From: Campylobacteraceae bacterium
Lineage (GTDB): Bacteria; Campylobacterota; Campylobacteria; Campylobacterales; Campylobacteraceae
Length of the DNA stretch: 8,803 nt
Direction: 5' to 3'
NCBI GenBank assembly: GCA_031276365.1
Contig: JAISNG010000129.1
Coordinates: 1 to 8,803, forward strand
Positions within the stretch are counted from its first letter, which is position 1; the number at the start of each line of letters is the position of its first letter. A program made the translations under genes and the position numbers. Below are positions 1-5,408 of the stretch, piece by piece. The notes beneath the pieces are model-generated. The model saw nothing but the letters and a program-made list of their open reading frames with translations, was not told the origin of the DNA and did not search any database.

Positions 1-34
1 GGGTGAAGTGTTTTTTGCAAAATACAGTGATTCG

Positions 35-55
35 GCAGCAGCAGCAGCAGCAGCA
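35..55 (+). repeat. (GCA)7 trinucleotide microsatellite
   Basis: Seven perfect GCA units in frame, encoding seven alanines near the 5' edge of the window. Trinucleotide tracts change length by whole codons, so slippage would vary the alanine run without shifting the frame. Confidence 0.9.
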
Positions 56-320
56 GAAAGCCTTAAAAAGACTAACTCTGAATACAATAAACTTCTCAAT
101 AAAAAAGAGAAGATAAACAAAGGGATACTAAGACAAACTTTTTCTGAAGATGAAGAGAATAAGTTAAAAAAACTCCGTGATGATGCGATAGATAATATAT
201 ATAAACTATATTTTGAACGTTATCCTATCATAGAGCCATCTCCAACTTCAAGACTTTTCAGAGAAGCTCCTTTAAGCAAACCTCAAAACGGCGACACTGT
301 CGCCTTAAATGTTAATTGGT

Positions 321-410
321 CTATTGATAGTACTTATACCTCTTTTTTGACAGACAATTCAACTAACCAAAACTTTGAAAACGTACTATTGATAGTACTT
401 ATACCTCTTT
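321..410 (+). repeat. 25-bp perfect direct repeat, offset 65 bp
   Basis: The 25 bases at 321-345 recur exactly at 386-410. The repeat unit codes for IDSTYTSF in the frame that enters the window, and the second copy carries the same codons in a shifted frame. The 40 bp between the copies holds no recognisable motif. This is the lesion that breaks the upstream gene. Confidence 0.85.
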
Positions 411-573
411 CCTGCCTTTAAATGGAGCAGAGATAACTGTATATGTCAATGAGAATAATGAATATCTTGCTTAAAAAATGAATGGCGCAGTTGTGCTTAA
501 AAGTTATTATTACCATAACTATAATAATATTTCTAATGTTTTTCATAAGAAGATGCAGTAAATTTTAATATCC

Positions 574-794
574 ATGTTTTATATTTTTCTATATTGCGGT
601 GTGTACGAAAACAGCAATCTCCTACGTCATTTCCGTACTTCTCGCACATATCGCTTAGGTGAAAACTCTCTGTACATTGCGGGAGAAATAGAAGCGGCGT
701 ATGAAATAATAAAAGGCAAGCACAGATTTATTTGTTAGTCGGCGGCAAAATGACGTATAAACTTTCCCGTAAGTTTACACCTGATAAACAGTGA
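574..794 (+). pseudogene. degraded short reading frame, family unknown
   Basis: An ATG at 574 opens a 54-codon frame to a TAG at 736-738. Its second half (GENSLYIAGEIEAAYEIIKGK) has protein-like composition. Immediately after, a different frame reads LLVGGKMTYKLSRKFTPDKQ and stops at 792-794. One small frameshift near 730 would join the two into a single C-terminal protein fragment. No ribosome binding site is obvious before the ATG, and the N-terminal half may be chance. I read it as a gene remnant lying tail-to-tail with the regulator on the other strand. Part of it near 630 resembles the GTCATTCCG repeats seen later in the window, so some of the sequence may be repeat-derived. Confidence 0.3.
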
Positions 795-806
795 TACTCA
801 GGACGC

Positions 807-1181
807 CTATTTACAGCTTTTACAGATGCCTTTTAGTATGATATTTTTGACGCTGTGTCCTTCTATGTTCGGATTTATCGTAAAATCCACGCATATAACG
901 CTATGACAGCTTTCGCAGACAAAGTGTGCATGAGTTTTTTTCAAAAGTTCAAAATACCATTTGCGTTCGTCGGATTCAAATTTTTGAATGATATTTGCCT
1001 CTTCAAACAAAGAGACGTTCCTATAAAATGTCGCCTTGTCCATCTCTATTTTCATTTTTGCACGGATTTGTTCGTAACTAAGCGGCAATTTTGCTCTGCT
1101 TAATATATCAAAAATCATCTCTCTTGCCGCTGTCGGCTTGATGTTTTTGTCCTGAAAAAGCTTTTTTGTCTTCTCCCTCAT
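807..1181 (-). CDS. zur: Fur-family metal-responsive repressor, probably Zur
   Basis: This 124-residue protein has the Fur fold order: an N-terminal winged helix (residues about 1-75), with recognition helix DKATFYRNVSLFEEANII at 48-65, then a C-terminal metal and dimerisation domain. The domain shows HAHF (H84, H86), a first CxxC pair (C89, C92) and a second (C120, C123) three residues from the end. The four cysteines are the usual structural zinc site of this family. At 124 residues it is shorter than typical Fur or Zur (about 140-160). The start at 1181 is chosen because AAAGGAG lies five bases upstream; the frame is open further upstream, but only into the operator region. It is divergent from znuA, which is the reason to call it the zinc regulator rather than Fur or PerR. 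A CosR-like or PerR-like sensor is less likely. It presumably represses its own gene and the znu operon when zinc is plentiful. Confidence 0.8.
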   Translation of the reverse strand: MREKTKKLFQDKNIKPTAAREMIFDILSRAKLPLSYEQIRAKMKIEMDKATFYRNVSLFEEANIIQKFESDERKWYFELLKKTHAHFVCESCHSVICVDFTINPNIEGHSVKNIILKGICKSCK

Positions 1182-1204
1182 TTTGACTCCTTTATGTGTG
1201 TCAA

Positions 1205-1233
1205 ATGATAGCGAAAATTTTATTAAGCCGCAA
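1205..1233 (-). promoter_or_regulatory. probable promoter of the zur gene
   Basis: Read on the minus strand, TTGCGG (1228-1233) and TATCAT (1205-1210) are separated by exactly 17 bp, upstream of the AAAGGAG-ATG start. The -35 element overlaps the left end of the palindrome at 1230-1242, so a repressor bound there would block polymerase. This is inferred from motifs only. Confidence 0.5.
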
Positions 1234-1242
1234 CTAAGTTGC
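1230..1242. promoter_or_regulatory. operator palindrome 1 (GCAAC-TAA-GTTGC), candidate Zur site
   Basis: A perfect 5-bp inverted repeat with a 3-bp centre lies in the divergent zur-znuA space. It overlaps the -35 of the zur promoter and lies just upstream of the likely znuA -10. It shares its arms with a second palindrome 40 bp away. Symmetry, duplication and position between a Fur-family gene and its likely target all support an operator role. The arm sequence differs from the classic TGATAAT Fur half-site. Confidence 0.6.
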
Positions 1243-1249
1243 ATTTATA

Positions 1250-1255
1250 TATTAT
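1250..1255 (+). promoter_or_regulatory. candidate -10 element of the znuACB operon
   Basis: TATTAT lies in the AT-rich stretch between the two operator palindromes, 44 bp before the znuA start codon. There is no convincing -35 at 17 bp spacing, which is common in Campylobacterota promoters. If correct, transcription starts near 1262 and the second palindrome lies in the early transcribed region. Confidence 0.35.
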
Positions 1256-1268
1256 CGCTTCAAAATCT

Positions 1269-1283
1269 TGCAACCAAGTTGCA
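1269..1283. promoter_or_regulatory. operator palindrome 2 (TGCAAC-CAA-GTTGCA), candidate Zur site
   Basis: A perfect 6-bp inverted repeat around a 3-bp centre, sharing GCAAC-N3-GTTGC with palindrome 1. It ends one base before the AAAGGAG ribosome binding site of znuA. Centre-to-centre distance from palindrome 1 is 40 bp, close to four helical turns, so two dimers would sit on the same face of the DNA. Confidence 0.6.
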
Positions 1284-1298
1284 CAAAGGAGTTTGACG

Positions 1299-2219
1299 AT
1301 GTTTCGTACAGCAGTTTTTATATGTTTGGGCGCGCTTGCGCTCTATGCGAAGCCAACAGTTATGGTGAGTATTTCGCCGCAGCAGTACATGGTGGAAAAA
1401 ATCGCGGGCGAGAGTGTGGATATCGCTGTGATGGTGAGCGCGAATGCAAATCACGAAACTTATGAGCCAAAGCCCAGCCAAATGAAGCTTTTGGCAAAAT
1501 CAGATATCTATTTTGCCGTCGGACTGCCGTTTGAAAAGGCGTGGCTTGAGAGATTTGCAGCCGCTTCTCCTAAGATGATAATGGTTGATACGGCAAAAGG
1601 AATAGAAAAGATAGAGTTGTCGGAGCATCACCATCATGGGGATAATGAACACGAAACAGACCATCATGAGCATGAATCTCATGAACACGAGGGTCATAAA
1701 GCCCACGAACATGACAACCATGAACACGCAGACCACGACGGGTTTGACCCGCACATTTGGCTTGATCCGATTTTGGTCAAAATCCAATCCAAAAACATAG
1801 TCGATGCCTTAAGCGCAAAATATCCGCAAAACGCCGCATTTTACGCGAAAAATTACGAGAATTTTGCAAAGGAGCTTGACAAGCTGGATGCGGAACTCTC
1901 CAAAAAACTTTCTGCTTTGAAAAATAGAAGCTTTTTTGTATTTCACCCTTCATGGGGATATTTTGCCAAACGATACGGTTTGGAGCAGATATTTGTTGAG
2001 ATTGAGGGGCAAGAACCCAAGGCCGCACAGCTTATAGAAATACTCAAAAAGGCAAAAGCAAAAAAGATAAAAATCCTGCTGGTTGAGCCCCAAGTTTCAG
2101 AAAAAAACGCTAAAATAACAGCCGACGAAATAGGGGCAAAACTTGTAAAAATTGACCCGATGAAAAAAGATTTAAACAAAAATTTAAACGAGTTAGCAGA
2201 TATGTTGTTGGAGTTTTGA
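1299..2219 (+). CDS. znuA: periplasmic zinc-binding protein ZnuA
   Basis: A cluster A-I (TroA/ZnuA) solute-binding protein of 306 residues that captures Zn2+ in the periplasm and hands it to ZnuB. Residues 1-17 form a short signal peptide ending in LYA before KPTVMVSISPQQY. Expected metal ligands are visible: H52 in NHETYEP, H152 in DPHIWLDP, H216 in FHPSWGYF and D286 in KIDPM. Between the first and second ligand sits a loop (about 110-146) with 16 histidines in 37 residues, interspersed with Asp and Glu. Such a loop is typical of zinc-specific ZnuA and absent from most manganese-binding relatives. The start at 1299 is chosen because AAAGGAG (1285-1291) lies seven bases upstream and the signal peptide begins there; an upstream TTG frame extension would run through the operators. 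It is first gene of the znuA-znuC-znuB operon and three bases before znuC. Confidence 0.93.
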   Translation: MFRTAVFICLGALALYAKPTVMVSISPQQYMVEKIAGESVDIAVMVSANANHETYEPKPSQMKLLAKSDIYFAVGLPFEKAWLERFAAASPKMIMVDTAKGIEKIELSEHHHHGDNEHETDHHEHESHEHEGHKAHEHDNHEHADHDGFDPHIWLDPILVKIQSKNIVDALSAKYPQNAAFYAKNYENFAKELDKLDAELSKKLSALKNRSFFVFHPSWGYFAKRYGLEQIFVEIEGQEPKAAQLIEILKKAKAKKIKILLVEPQVSEKNAKITADEIGAKLVKIDPMKKDLNKNLNELADMLLEF

Positions 2220-2222
2220 CGC

Positions 2223-2969
2223 ATGATAATGGTGCGGGTTAGCAATCTTTCTTTTGCGTATGACAAAGAGAGCGTGTTGGAAAATGTAAGCTTTGAGTAT
2301 GACAACAGCGATTTTCTGGCTATCGTCGGACCAAATGGAGGCGGAAAAAGCACACTTTTGAAACTCATTCTGGGGCTTTTGAAACCCACGAGCGGCAAAA
2401 TGGAACTCTCATCACGCGAGATAGGTTACGTTCCGCAAAATACAATGCCAAACGGCGAATTTCCCATAAGCGTTTTGGATGTTGCGCTCATAGGAAGGCT
2501 CAAAAATAACAGTTTTGGTTTTTACAAAAAAGAGGATAGACAAAAAGCGTTTGAAGCGCTTGAAAAGGTCGGTATGCACGAATATGCGCACAAAAAGATA
2601 GGCGAACTCTCAATGGGTCAGCGTCAAAAAGTCTTTATCGCCCGCGCGCTTACATGTGAAGCGAGATTGTTAATACTTGACGAGCCGACCGCGAGCGTTG
2701 ATATGCAAGGACAGGTGCAAATCTACAATATCCTCAAATCTCTGAATCATAACAAGGGCATCATCGTTGTAAGCCACGATATGGATGTGGTTTTGGGCTA
2801 TGCTACAAAGATAGCCTATGTCAGCCGCACGCTTTTTATGCATGAGTCTTCGGCGCTCACAAAAGAGGCGTTTTTTGAAAAACTCCAGTCAAACGAGAGG
2901 CATAATTGTCCCGTTGACGTATTTATGGCAAACACTTGCACACACAACCACACAAAAGAGAAACGATGA
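2223..2969 (+). CDS. znuC: zinc ABC transporter ATP-binding protein ZnuC
   Basis: Cytoplasmic ATPase (248 residues) that powers ZnuB. All ABC motifs are present in order: Walker A GPNGGGKST (36-44), Q-loop Q72 in YVPQ, signature LSMGQ (129-133, a mild variant of LSGGQ), Walker B LLILDEPT (149-156) and switch histidine H185 in VSHD. The sequence is typical of the metal-importer ATPases (ZnuC/MntB/TroB group). The C-terminus ends in a short Cys/His-bearing tail (C229, C239, H241, H243) that could bind metal. The ATG at 2223 is preferred over one at 2229 because TTGGAG in the end of znuA sits nine bases ahead of it. The gene starts three bases after the znuA stop and overlaps znuB by 4 bp, so the three genes are almost certainly one transcript. 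Confidence 0.93.
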   Translation: MIMVRVSNLSFAYDKESVLENVSFEYDNSDFLAIVGPNGGGKSTLLKLILGLLKPTSGKMELSSREIGYVPQNTMPNGEFPISVLDVALIGRLKNNSFGFYKKEDRQKAFEALEKVGMHEYAHKKIGELSMGQRQKVFIARALTCEARLLILDEPTASVDMQGQVQIYNILKSLNHNKGIIVVSHDMDVVLGYATKIAYVSRTLFMHESSALTKEAFFEKLQSNERHNCPVDVFMANTCTHNHTKEKR

Positions 2970-3769
2970 TAGAGGCTCTTGGTTTTCAATTTATACAAAA
3001 CGCGCTCATAGCTGGACTTTTGGTCAGCATAACATGCGGCATCGTCGGAAGTTTGGTCGTGGTAAACCGCATGGTTTTCATCGCGGGCGGCATAGCGCAC
3101 GGAGCTTACGGCGGACTTGGACTTGCGCTGTTTTTAGGAATTTCTCCGCTTTTTGGGGCGTTAGGATTTTCTGCAGTTTTAGCCGTAACGATAGCATTTT
3201 TGACTTATGCAAACAAAGAGAGAGCAGACGCAGTAATAGGCGCGATATGGGCATTTGGAATGGCTGTAGGCATTATATTTGCCGATATGAGCGAAGGCTA
3301 TAATACTGACTTGACAAGCTTTTTGTTCGGTTCAATCTTGAGCGTCTCAATCGGCGATTTATGGCTGATGGGAGCAGTCTGCTTCTTTATAACGGTATTT
3401 GCAGCCGTTTTTTACAAAGAGTTTTTGGCAGTAAGTTTTGATATGGAGTTTGCGCAGCTTCAGGGTTTAAACACGCGGATTTTTTATACGGTTTTGATGA
3501 TTATGACCGCATTTTGTATAGTTGCTTGCATCCGCGCCGTGGGTCTTATACTCGTCGTTGCGCTTTTAAGTATTCCACCCTACATTGCCGAAAAATTTTG
3601 TGCAAAACTCTCACGGATGATGATACTCTCCGCTCTCTTGTCCGCCTCATTTACACTCTTGGGTCTTGCACTTTCGTATATGTTTGATTTAACATCCGGC
3701 GCTTCCATTATTTTGGTAGCATCTCTGGCTTTTTTTATTGTCAAGATATGCATCAAAAACCGCTTATGA
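2966..3769 (+). CDS. znuB: zinc ABC transporter permease ZnuB
   Basis: Inner-membrane permease of the ABC-3 metal family, 267 residues, with about eight to nine hydrophobic segments across its length. Family hallmarks are VNRMVFIAGGIAHGAYGG (33-50) near the N-terminus and a cytoplasmic coupling region around FDMEFAQLQGLN (158-169) that contacts ZnuC. A late conserved helix, AVGLILVVALLSIPPYIAE (191-209), is also present. The start at 2966 gives the 4-bp ATGA overlap with the znuC stop, with AAAAGAG just upstream; a TTG at 2936 in the same frame would add ten hydrophilic residues and looks unlikely. It is last gene of the operon; what follows is repeat-filled non-coding DNA. Manganese transport is possible for this family, but the His-rich ZnuA argues for zinc. 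Confidence 0.92.
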   Translation: MIEALGFQFIQNALIAGLLVSITCGIVGSLVVVNRMVFIAGGIAHGAYGGLGLALFLGISPLFGALGFSAVLAVTIAFLTYANKERADAVIGAIWAFGMAVGIIFADMSEGYNTDLTSFLFGSILSVSIGDLWLMGAVCFFITVFAAVFYKEFLAVSFDMEFAQLQGLNTRIFYTVLMIMTAFCIVACIRAVGLILVVALLSIPPYIAEKFCAKLSRMMILSALLSASFTLLGLALSYMFDLTSGASIILVASLAFFIVKICIKNRL

Positions 3770-3910
3770 TGTAAGATAAACCATATTTCTTTTAGTCGTT
3801 TATGCACAAGCGATAGTCTTATGCAGGAACTTTATCATAAGAAATACGAGAATATACCATTTATGTTATACAAGCACCAGAACAACAAGCAAAGCGCATA
3901 ATTTCTCTCT

Positions 3911-3942
3911 GTCATTCCCGCACGAGTGATTGTGAAAAAATG
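3911..3942 (+). repeat. degenerate repeat element, type A copy 1
   Basis: Begins GTCATTCCCGCACGAG and continues with a TGATTGTGAAAA stretch. It aligns without gaps to 4311-4342 (GTCATCTCCACATAAATG...), which is the same element with many substitutions. The opening motif is the half-palindrome common to the other elements here. Confidence 0.55.
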
Positions 3943-3945
3943 TAG

Positions 3946-3998
3946 ATATTTACCTTTTATGTCATTTCCGCGTAGGCAGGAATATAAAAAGGCAATAT
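3946..3998. repeat. palindromic repeat with flanking inverted arms
   Basis: The core at 3961-3985 is GTCATTTCCGCGTAGGCAGGAATAT, given here by its ends: ATTTCC and GGAAT face each other around CGCGTAGGCA. Outside it, ACCTTTTAT (3952-3960) faces ATAAAAAGG (3984-3992), so the whole can form a longer imperfect hairpin. Confidence 0.55.
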
Positions 3999-4066
3999 GA
4001 AAGAAATTAACATTTCGCTTTTGTTTTTTTGTCTTCGCTAGTGATTTTATGTTTTATAGTCTTTTT

Positions 4067-4091
4067 GGATATCCATTTTCACGGGTATGAC
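4067..4091. repeat. degenerate repeat element, type B copy 1
   Basis: GGATATCCATTTTCACGGG followed by TATGAC is the reverse form of the GTCATTCCCGC...ATCC element. It aligns closely with 4276-4302, including the shared TTTTT run immediately before both copies. Confidence 0.55.
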
Positions 4092-4190
4092 AGAATATAA
4101 TGACGCGCAAGAGAGGACGACATAAATTACAGAATTGGTGATTTTGTGTTGTTCGGATTCTTAGAGCTTATTTTTGGATTCCCGCCCTCA
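4082..4190 (+). repeat. long diverged direct repeat, copy 1
   Basis: This block aligns with 4520-4631. Shared landmarks in the same order are CGGGYATGAC, GACGCG, AGAGGACGACATAA, TTTTGTGTTG and GATTCCCGC. Between landmarks the copies differ by substitutions and small gaps. Both copies begin at the end of one palindromic element and end in the start of another, so a composite unit was duplicated. Confidence 0.55.
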
Positions 4191-4214
4191 TTTATGTTCG
4201 CTCGTTGGTATGAC
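4176..4214. repeat. palindromic repeat element, type C copy 1
   Basis: GGATTCCCGCC (4176-4186) and GGTATGAC (4207-4214) bound a short insert containing CTCATTTATGTTCG. The same insert lies in the element at 4474-4529. Confidence 0.55.
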
Positions 4215-4275
4215 ATAAAACCAAAAACCACAAAAACATACATAAAAAATAAAATGAACCAAAACTTTTCTTTTT

Positions 4276-4302
4276 AGATACCTATTTTCACAGACATAAC
4301 GG
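4276..4302. repeat. degenerate repeat element, type B copy 2
   Basis: AGATACCTATTTTCACAG followed by ACATAACGG is a mutated copy of 4067-4091, with most changes being transitions in the GC-rich arms. Confidence 0.5.
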
Positions 4303-4310
4303 AACAAGTT

Positions 4311-4342
4311 GTCATCTCCACATAAATGATTATAATAAAAGA
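4311..4342 (+). repeat. degenerate repeat element, type A copy 2
   Basis: A gapless but decayed match to 3911-3942; the GC-rich arm CCCGCACGAG has become TCCACATAAA. Confidence 0.5.
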
Positions 4343-4359
4343 CAAGTATCCTATCTTCC

Positions 4360-4385
4360 GTCATTCCCGCGCAGGCGGAAATCTA
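4360..4385. repeat. best-preserved palindromic repeat (GTCATTCCCGC...GCGGAAATC)
   Basis: GTCATTCCCGC and GCGGAAATCTA face each other around GCAG, forming a short GC-rich hairpin. This looks closest to the ancestral element. Elements of this general form (similar in shape to Neisseria dRS3 and other intergenic REP-like repeats) are widespread in proteobacterial intergenic DNA. Confidence 0.65.
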
Positions 4386-4473
4386 AAAGAAAAACCAAAT
4401 CAAACATAAAATCAGAAAAAATTGTAAAAATTATAATGATAATAAACATTTTTAAACTTAAGTGTATTTCTTT

Positions 4474-4529
4474 GGATTCCCGCCCTCCCTCACGATATGC
4501 GCTCATTTATGTTCGGTTGCGGGCATGAC
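4474..4529. repeat. palindromic repeat element, type C copy 2, extended
   Basis: GGATTCCCGCC at the left and GCGGGCATGAC at the right bound about 35 bp that include CTCATTTATGTTCGG, as in 4176-4214. It is the longest single element of the cluster. Confidence 0.55.
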
Positions 4530-4631
4530 GGACAAAACGACGCGTATGACAAAAAGAGGACGACATAAGTAATAAAACTGACGGTTTTGTGTTGCTCATG
4601 TTTTTAAGATTCTACTTTAGATTCCCGCATT
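4520..4631 (+). repeat. long diverged direct repeat, copy 2
   Basis: Partner of 4082-4190, about 440 bp downstream; it ends in AGATTCCCGCATTC, a further half element (4619-4630). Confidence 0.55.
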
Positions 4632-4676
4632 CTTTACTCCAATAACAAACAAGTTGCTTAAAGATACAACCTCATA

Positions 4677-4980
4677 ATGACGATTAATACTATGGAATTG
4701 GACTTTAAAGATGTTGTAGAAACGGGTGCGACTGCTTTAGATGCCTCAGCTAATGCTGCCCCAGAGCTAACGTCCGAAACGGCGCCGCACCGACAAATAG
4801 CACTATAGCAAAAAAACATGGGAAAATCAAGTTGATGATTTCTTTAAAAAAATGGGTAACGTGATTGTTCGTGCAGGAATGACAAAATTGATGGTCTTAT
4901 CTTATTTGTGCGTAAATTATGAATTTGCAGAAGTTGTCGAGCAACAAAAAAGAGCAGCGCAAATAACAAATGTGATATAG
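4677..4980 (+). pseudogene. decayed gene with two frame breaks, family unknown
   Basis: An ATG at 4677 starts MTINTMELDFKDVVETGATA and continues through an alanine-rich stretch before the frame fails near 4785 (the original frame stops at 4806-4808). A second frame reads APTNSTIAKK up to the A-run at 4810-4816. A third frame then carries TWENQVDDFFKKMGN and ends about 50 codons later in EQQKRAAQITNVI with a TAG at 4978-4980. Joining these needs two small indels, one of them at a homopolymer, and gives a protein of about 100 residues. The codons around 4865-4884 (VIVRAGMT) coincide with a half of the palindromic repeat (CGTGCAGGAATGAC), so part of the C-terminus may be repeat-derived. I do not recognise the family. 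Sequencing error at the A-run could explain one of the breaks. Confidence 0.4.
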
Positions 4981-5138
4981 TTTGCATTTTTACTATATGC
5001 GCTTCGCTTATTGTTGATTGTGTCTAAATGTAATTTACCGCTTTGTAACTTCGCCGCAAAAAGGACATACTCTCAGCCAAAGTATTTTGGATATGATTAC
5101 TTCATTGGTTTTCGTATATTCAGAGATTGACTGTTCAT
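4981..5138. other. intergenic stretch without a supported gene
   Basis: AT-rich DNA between the decayed gene and the duplicated regulatory region. A 61-codon TTG-initiated frame runs 5018-5203 but has no ribosome binding site and overlaps the operator duplication, so I do not call it. On the minus strand 5067-5050 would read CPFCGE, like a zinc-ribbon start, but stops follow at once. Confidence 0.5.
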
Positions 5139-5215
5139 ATATTCTTGATAACGTTTATCAAACTAAGATTTGTTTTATAATTTTTCTGATATTATTGCCA
5201 TAATTTATTTATAAA
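5139..5215 (+). repeat. 77-bp duplicated regulatory segment, copy 1
   Basis: Aligns without gaps to 5316-5392 at an offset of 177 bp, with 64 of 77 positions identical by my count, including a 20-bp identical core at 5183-5202. It contains a Fur-box-like palindrome and a TATAAT (5176-5181), so it looks like an older copy of the receptor gene's promoter region. Confidence 0.8.
5146..5160. promoter_or_regulatory. Fur-box-like palindrome 1 (TGATAACGTTTATCA)
   Basis: With the flanking bases it is a perfect 7-bp inverted repeat, TTGATAA-CGT-TTATCAA (5145-5161). Against the 7-1-7 Fur consensus TGATAATnATTATCA it matches 12 of 14 defined positions. It lies 177 bp upstream of a second such site, about 250 bp before the receptor start. 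Confidence 0.5.
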
Positions 5216-5230
5216 TTCGGTTTAATTTCG

Positions 5231-5285
5231 GGCGGTTTAGTCATATTCATCAGCTTTTCCTGTTAAAATATGTGATAAAACTGCC
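5231..5285. repeat. imperfect inverted repeat between the two operators
   Basis: GGCGGTTTAGTCA (5231-5243) and TGATAAAACTGCC (5273-5285) pair at 10 of 13 positions around a 29-base loop. It could be a weak hairpin or terminator for any transcript from the upstream promoter copy. The function is unknown. Confidence 0.3.
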
Positions 5286-5322
5286 TGATAAATCGTTATT
5301 TTATAAGCTACAGATATATTCA

Positions 5323-5337
5323 TGATAGTCATTATCA
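5323..5337. promoter_or_regulatory. Fur-box-like operator 2 (TGATAGTCATTATCA)
   Basis: Matches the 7-1-7 Fur consensus TGATAATnATTATCA at 13 of 14 defined positions. It covers the -35 region of the predicted receptor promoter, so binding would repress transcription. The consensus is established for Fur in several phyla; which regulator binds here is inference. Confidence 0.6.
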
Positions 5338-5360
5338 AGTTAAGTTTTATTTTATATAAT
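5332..5360 (+). promoter_or_regulatory. promoter of the TonB-dependent receptor gene
   Basis: TTATCA (5332-5337) and a perfect TATAAT (5355-5360) are separated by 17 bp. Transcription would begin near 5367, giving a leader of about 40 bases that includes most of the conserved core of the duplication. Confidence 0.55.
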
Positions 5361-5408
5361 TTCTGATATTATTGCCATATTTTATTTATAAAAGTGAGGC
5401 AAATAACA

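Larger units (their letters stand above)
1..474 (+). pseudogene. 3' end of an unrecognised gene, frame broken by a 65-bp insertion/duplication
   Basis: The frame is open from the first base of the window, so the gene starts upstream; the GTG at 8 is just the first possible start codon inside the window. The visible part encodes a seven-alanine run, then a charged, lysine/glutamate-rich helical stretch, then a segment ending in NWSIDSTYTSFL. The frame then runs into a stop at 419-421. A second copy of the DNA for SIDSTYTSFL lies 65 bp downstream in another frame, and that frame continues as PLNGAEITVYVNENNEYLA to a TAA at 472-474. Since 65 is not a multiple of three, a duplication or insertion has probably broken a reading frame that once ran to 474. 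After that TAA the same frame stays open from an ATG at 478 to a stop at 559-561 (27 residues). I do not recognise the family. The alternative is an intact protein ending at 421 with a newly acquired C-terminus. Confidence 0.5.
3770..4676. other. gene-free region rich in degenerate palindromic repeats
   Basis: No intact gene is visible. The stretch is AT-rich and punctuated by GC-rich motifs of the GTCATTCCCGC / GCGGGAATGAC type in both orientations, listed separately below. A short open frame (3773-3900, reading about DSLMQELYHKKYENIPFMLYK before a stop) follows znuB but has no start signal and no family I recognise. A weak hairpin (CTTATG at 3819-3824 with CATAAG at 3836-3841) lies 50 bp after znuB, but it lacks a GC-rich stem or T-run, so I do not call it a terminator. 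Confidence 0.6.
5316..5392 (+). repeat. 77-bp duplicated regulatory segment, copy 2
   Basis: Downstream copy of 5139-5215, ending at the ribosome binding site of the receptor gene; its identical core is at 5360-5379. This copy carries the better promoter and operator. Confidence 0.8.

Noticed and set aside
1500..1787. Minus-strand 95-codon open frame opposite znuA
   Set aside because: It is a shadow of the His-rich znuA coding sequence, whose codons read on the other strand as Met/Val/Phe-rich sequence.
3819..3841. Hairpin CTTATG/CATAAG as a znuB terminator
   Set aside because: It is a six-base AT-rich stem with a 11-base loop and no T-run, too weak to call.
3773..3900. Short open frame directly after znuB
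   Set aside because: There is no start signal and no recognisable family, and at about 43 codons it is within chance for this DNA.
3911..4631. CRISPR array
   Set aside because: The repeats are irregularly spaced, in both orientations, strongly diverged and internally palindromic; there are no uniform spacers and no cas genes.
4641..4660. Possible third GCAAC-N3-GTTGC operator (CAAGTTGC at 4650-4657)
   Set aside because: Only the right arm is present; the left arm is missing, so it is not a palindrome.
5050..5067. Minus-strand CPFCGE, resembling a zinc ribbon at the start of an IS1/IS1595-type transposase
   Set aside because: A stop codon follows within a few codons, and no further transposase motif or second CxxC is found in any nearby frame.
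5018..5203. 61-codon TTG-initiated open frame on the plus strand
   Set aside because: It has no ribosome binding site, and its 3' third lies inside the duplicated operator/promoter segment (5139-5215), which explains its sequence better than coding does.
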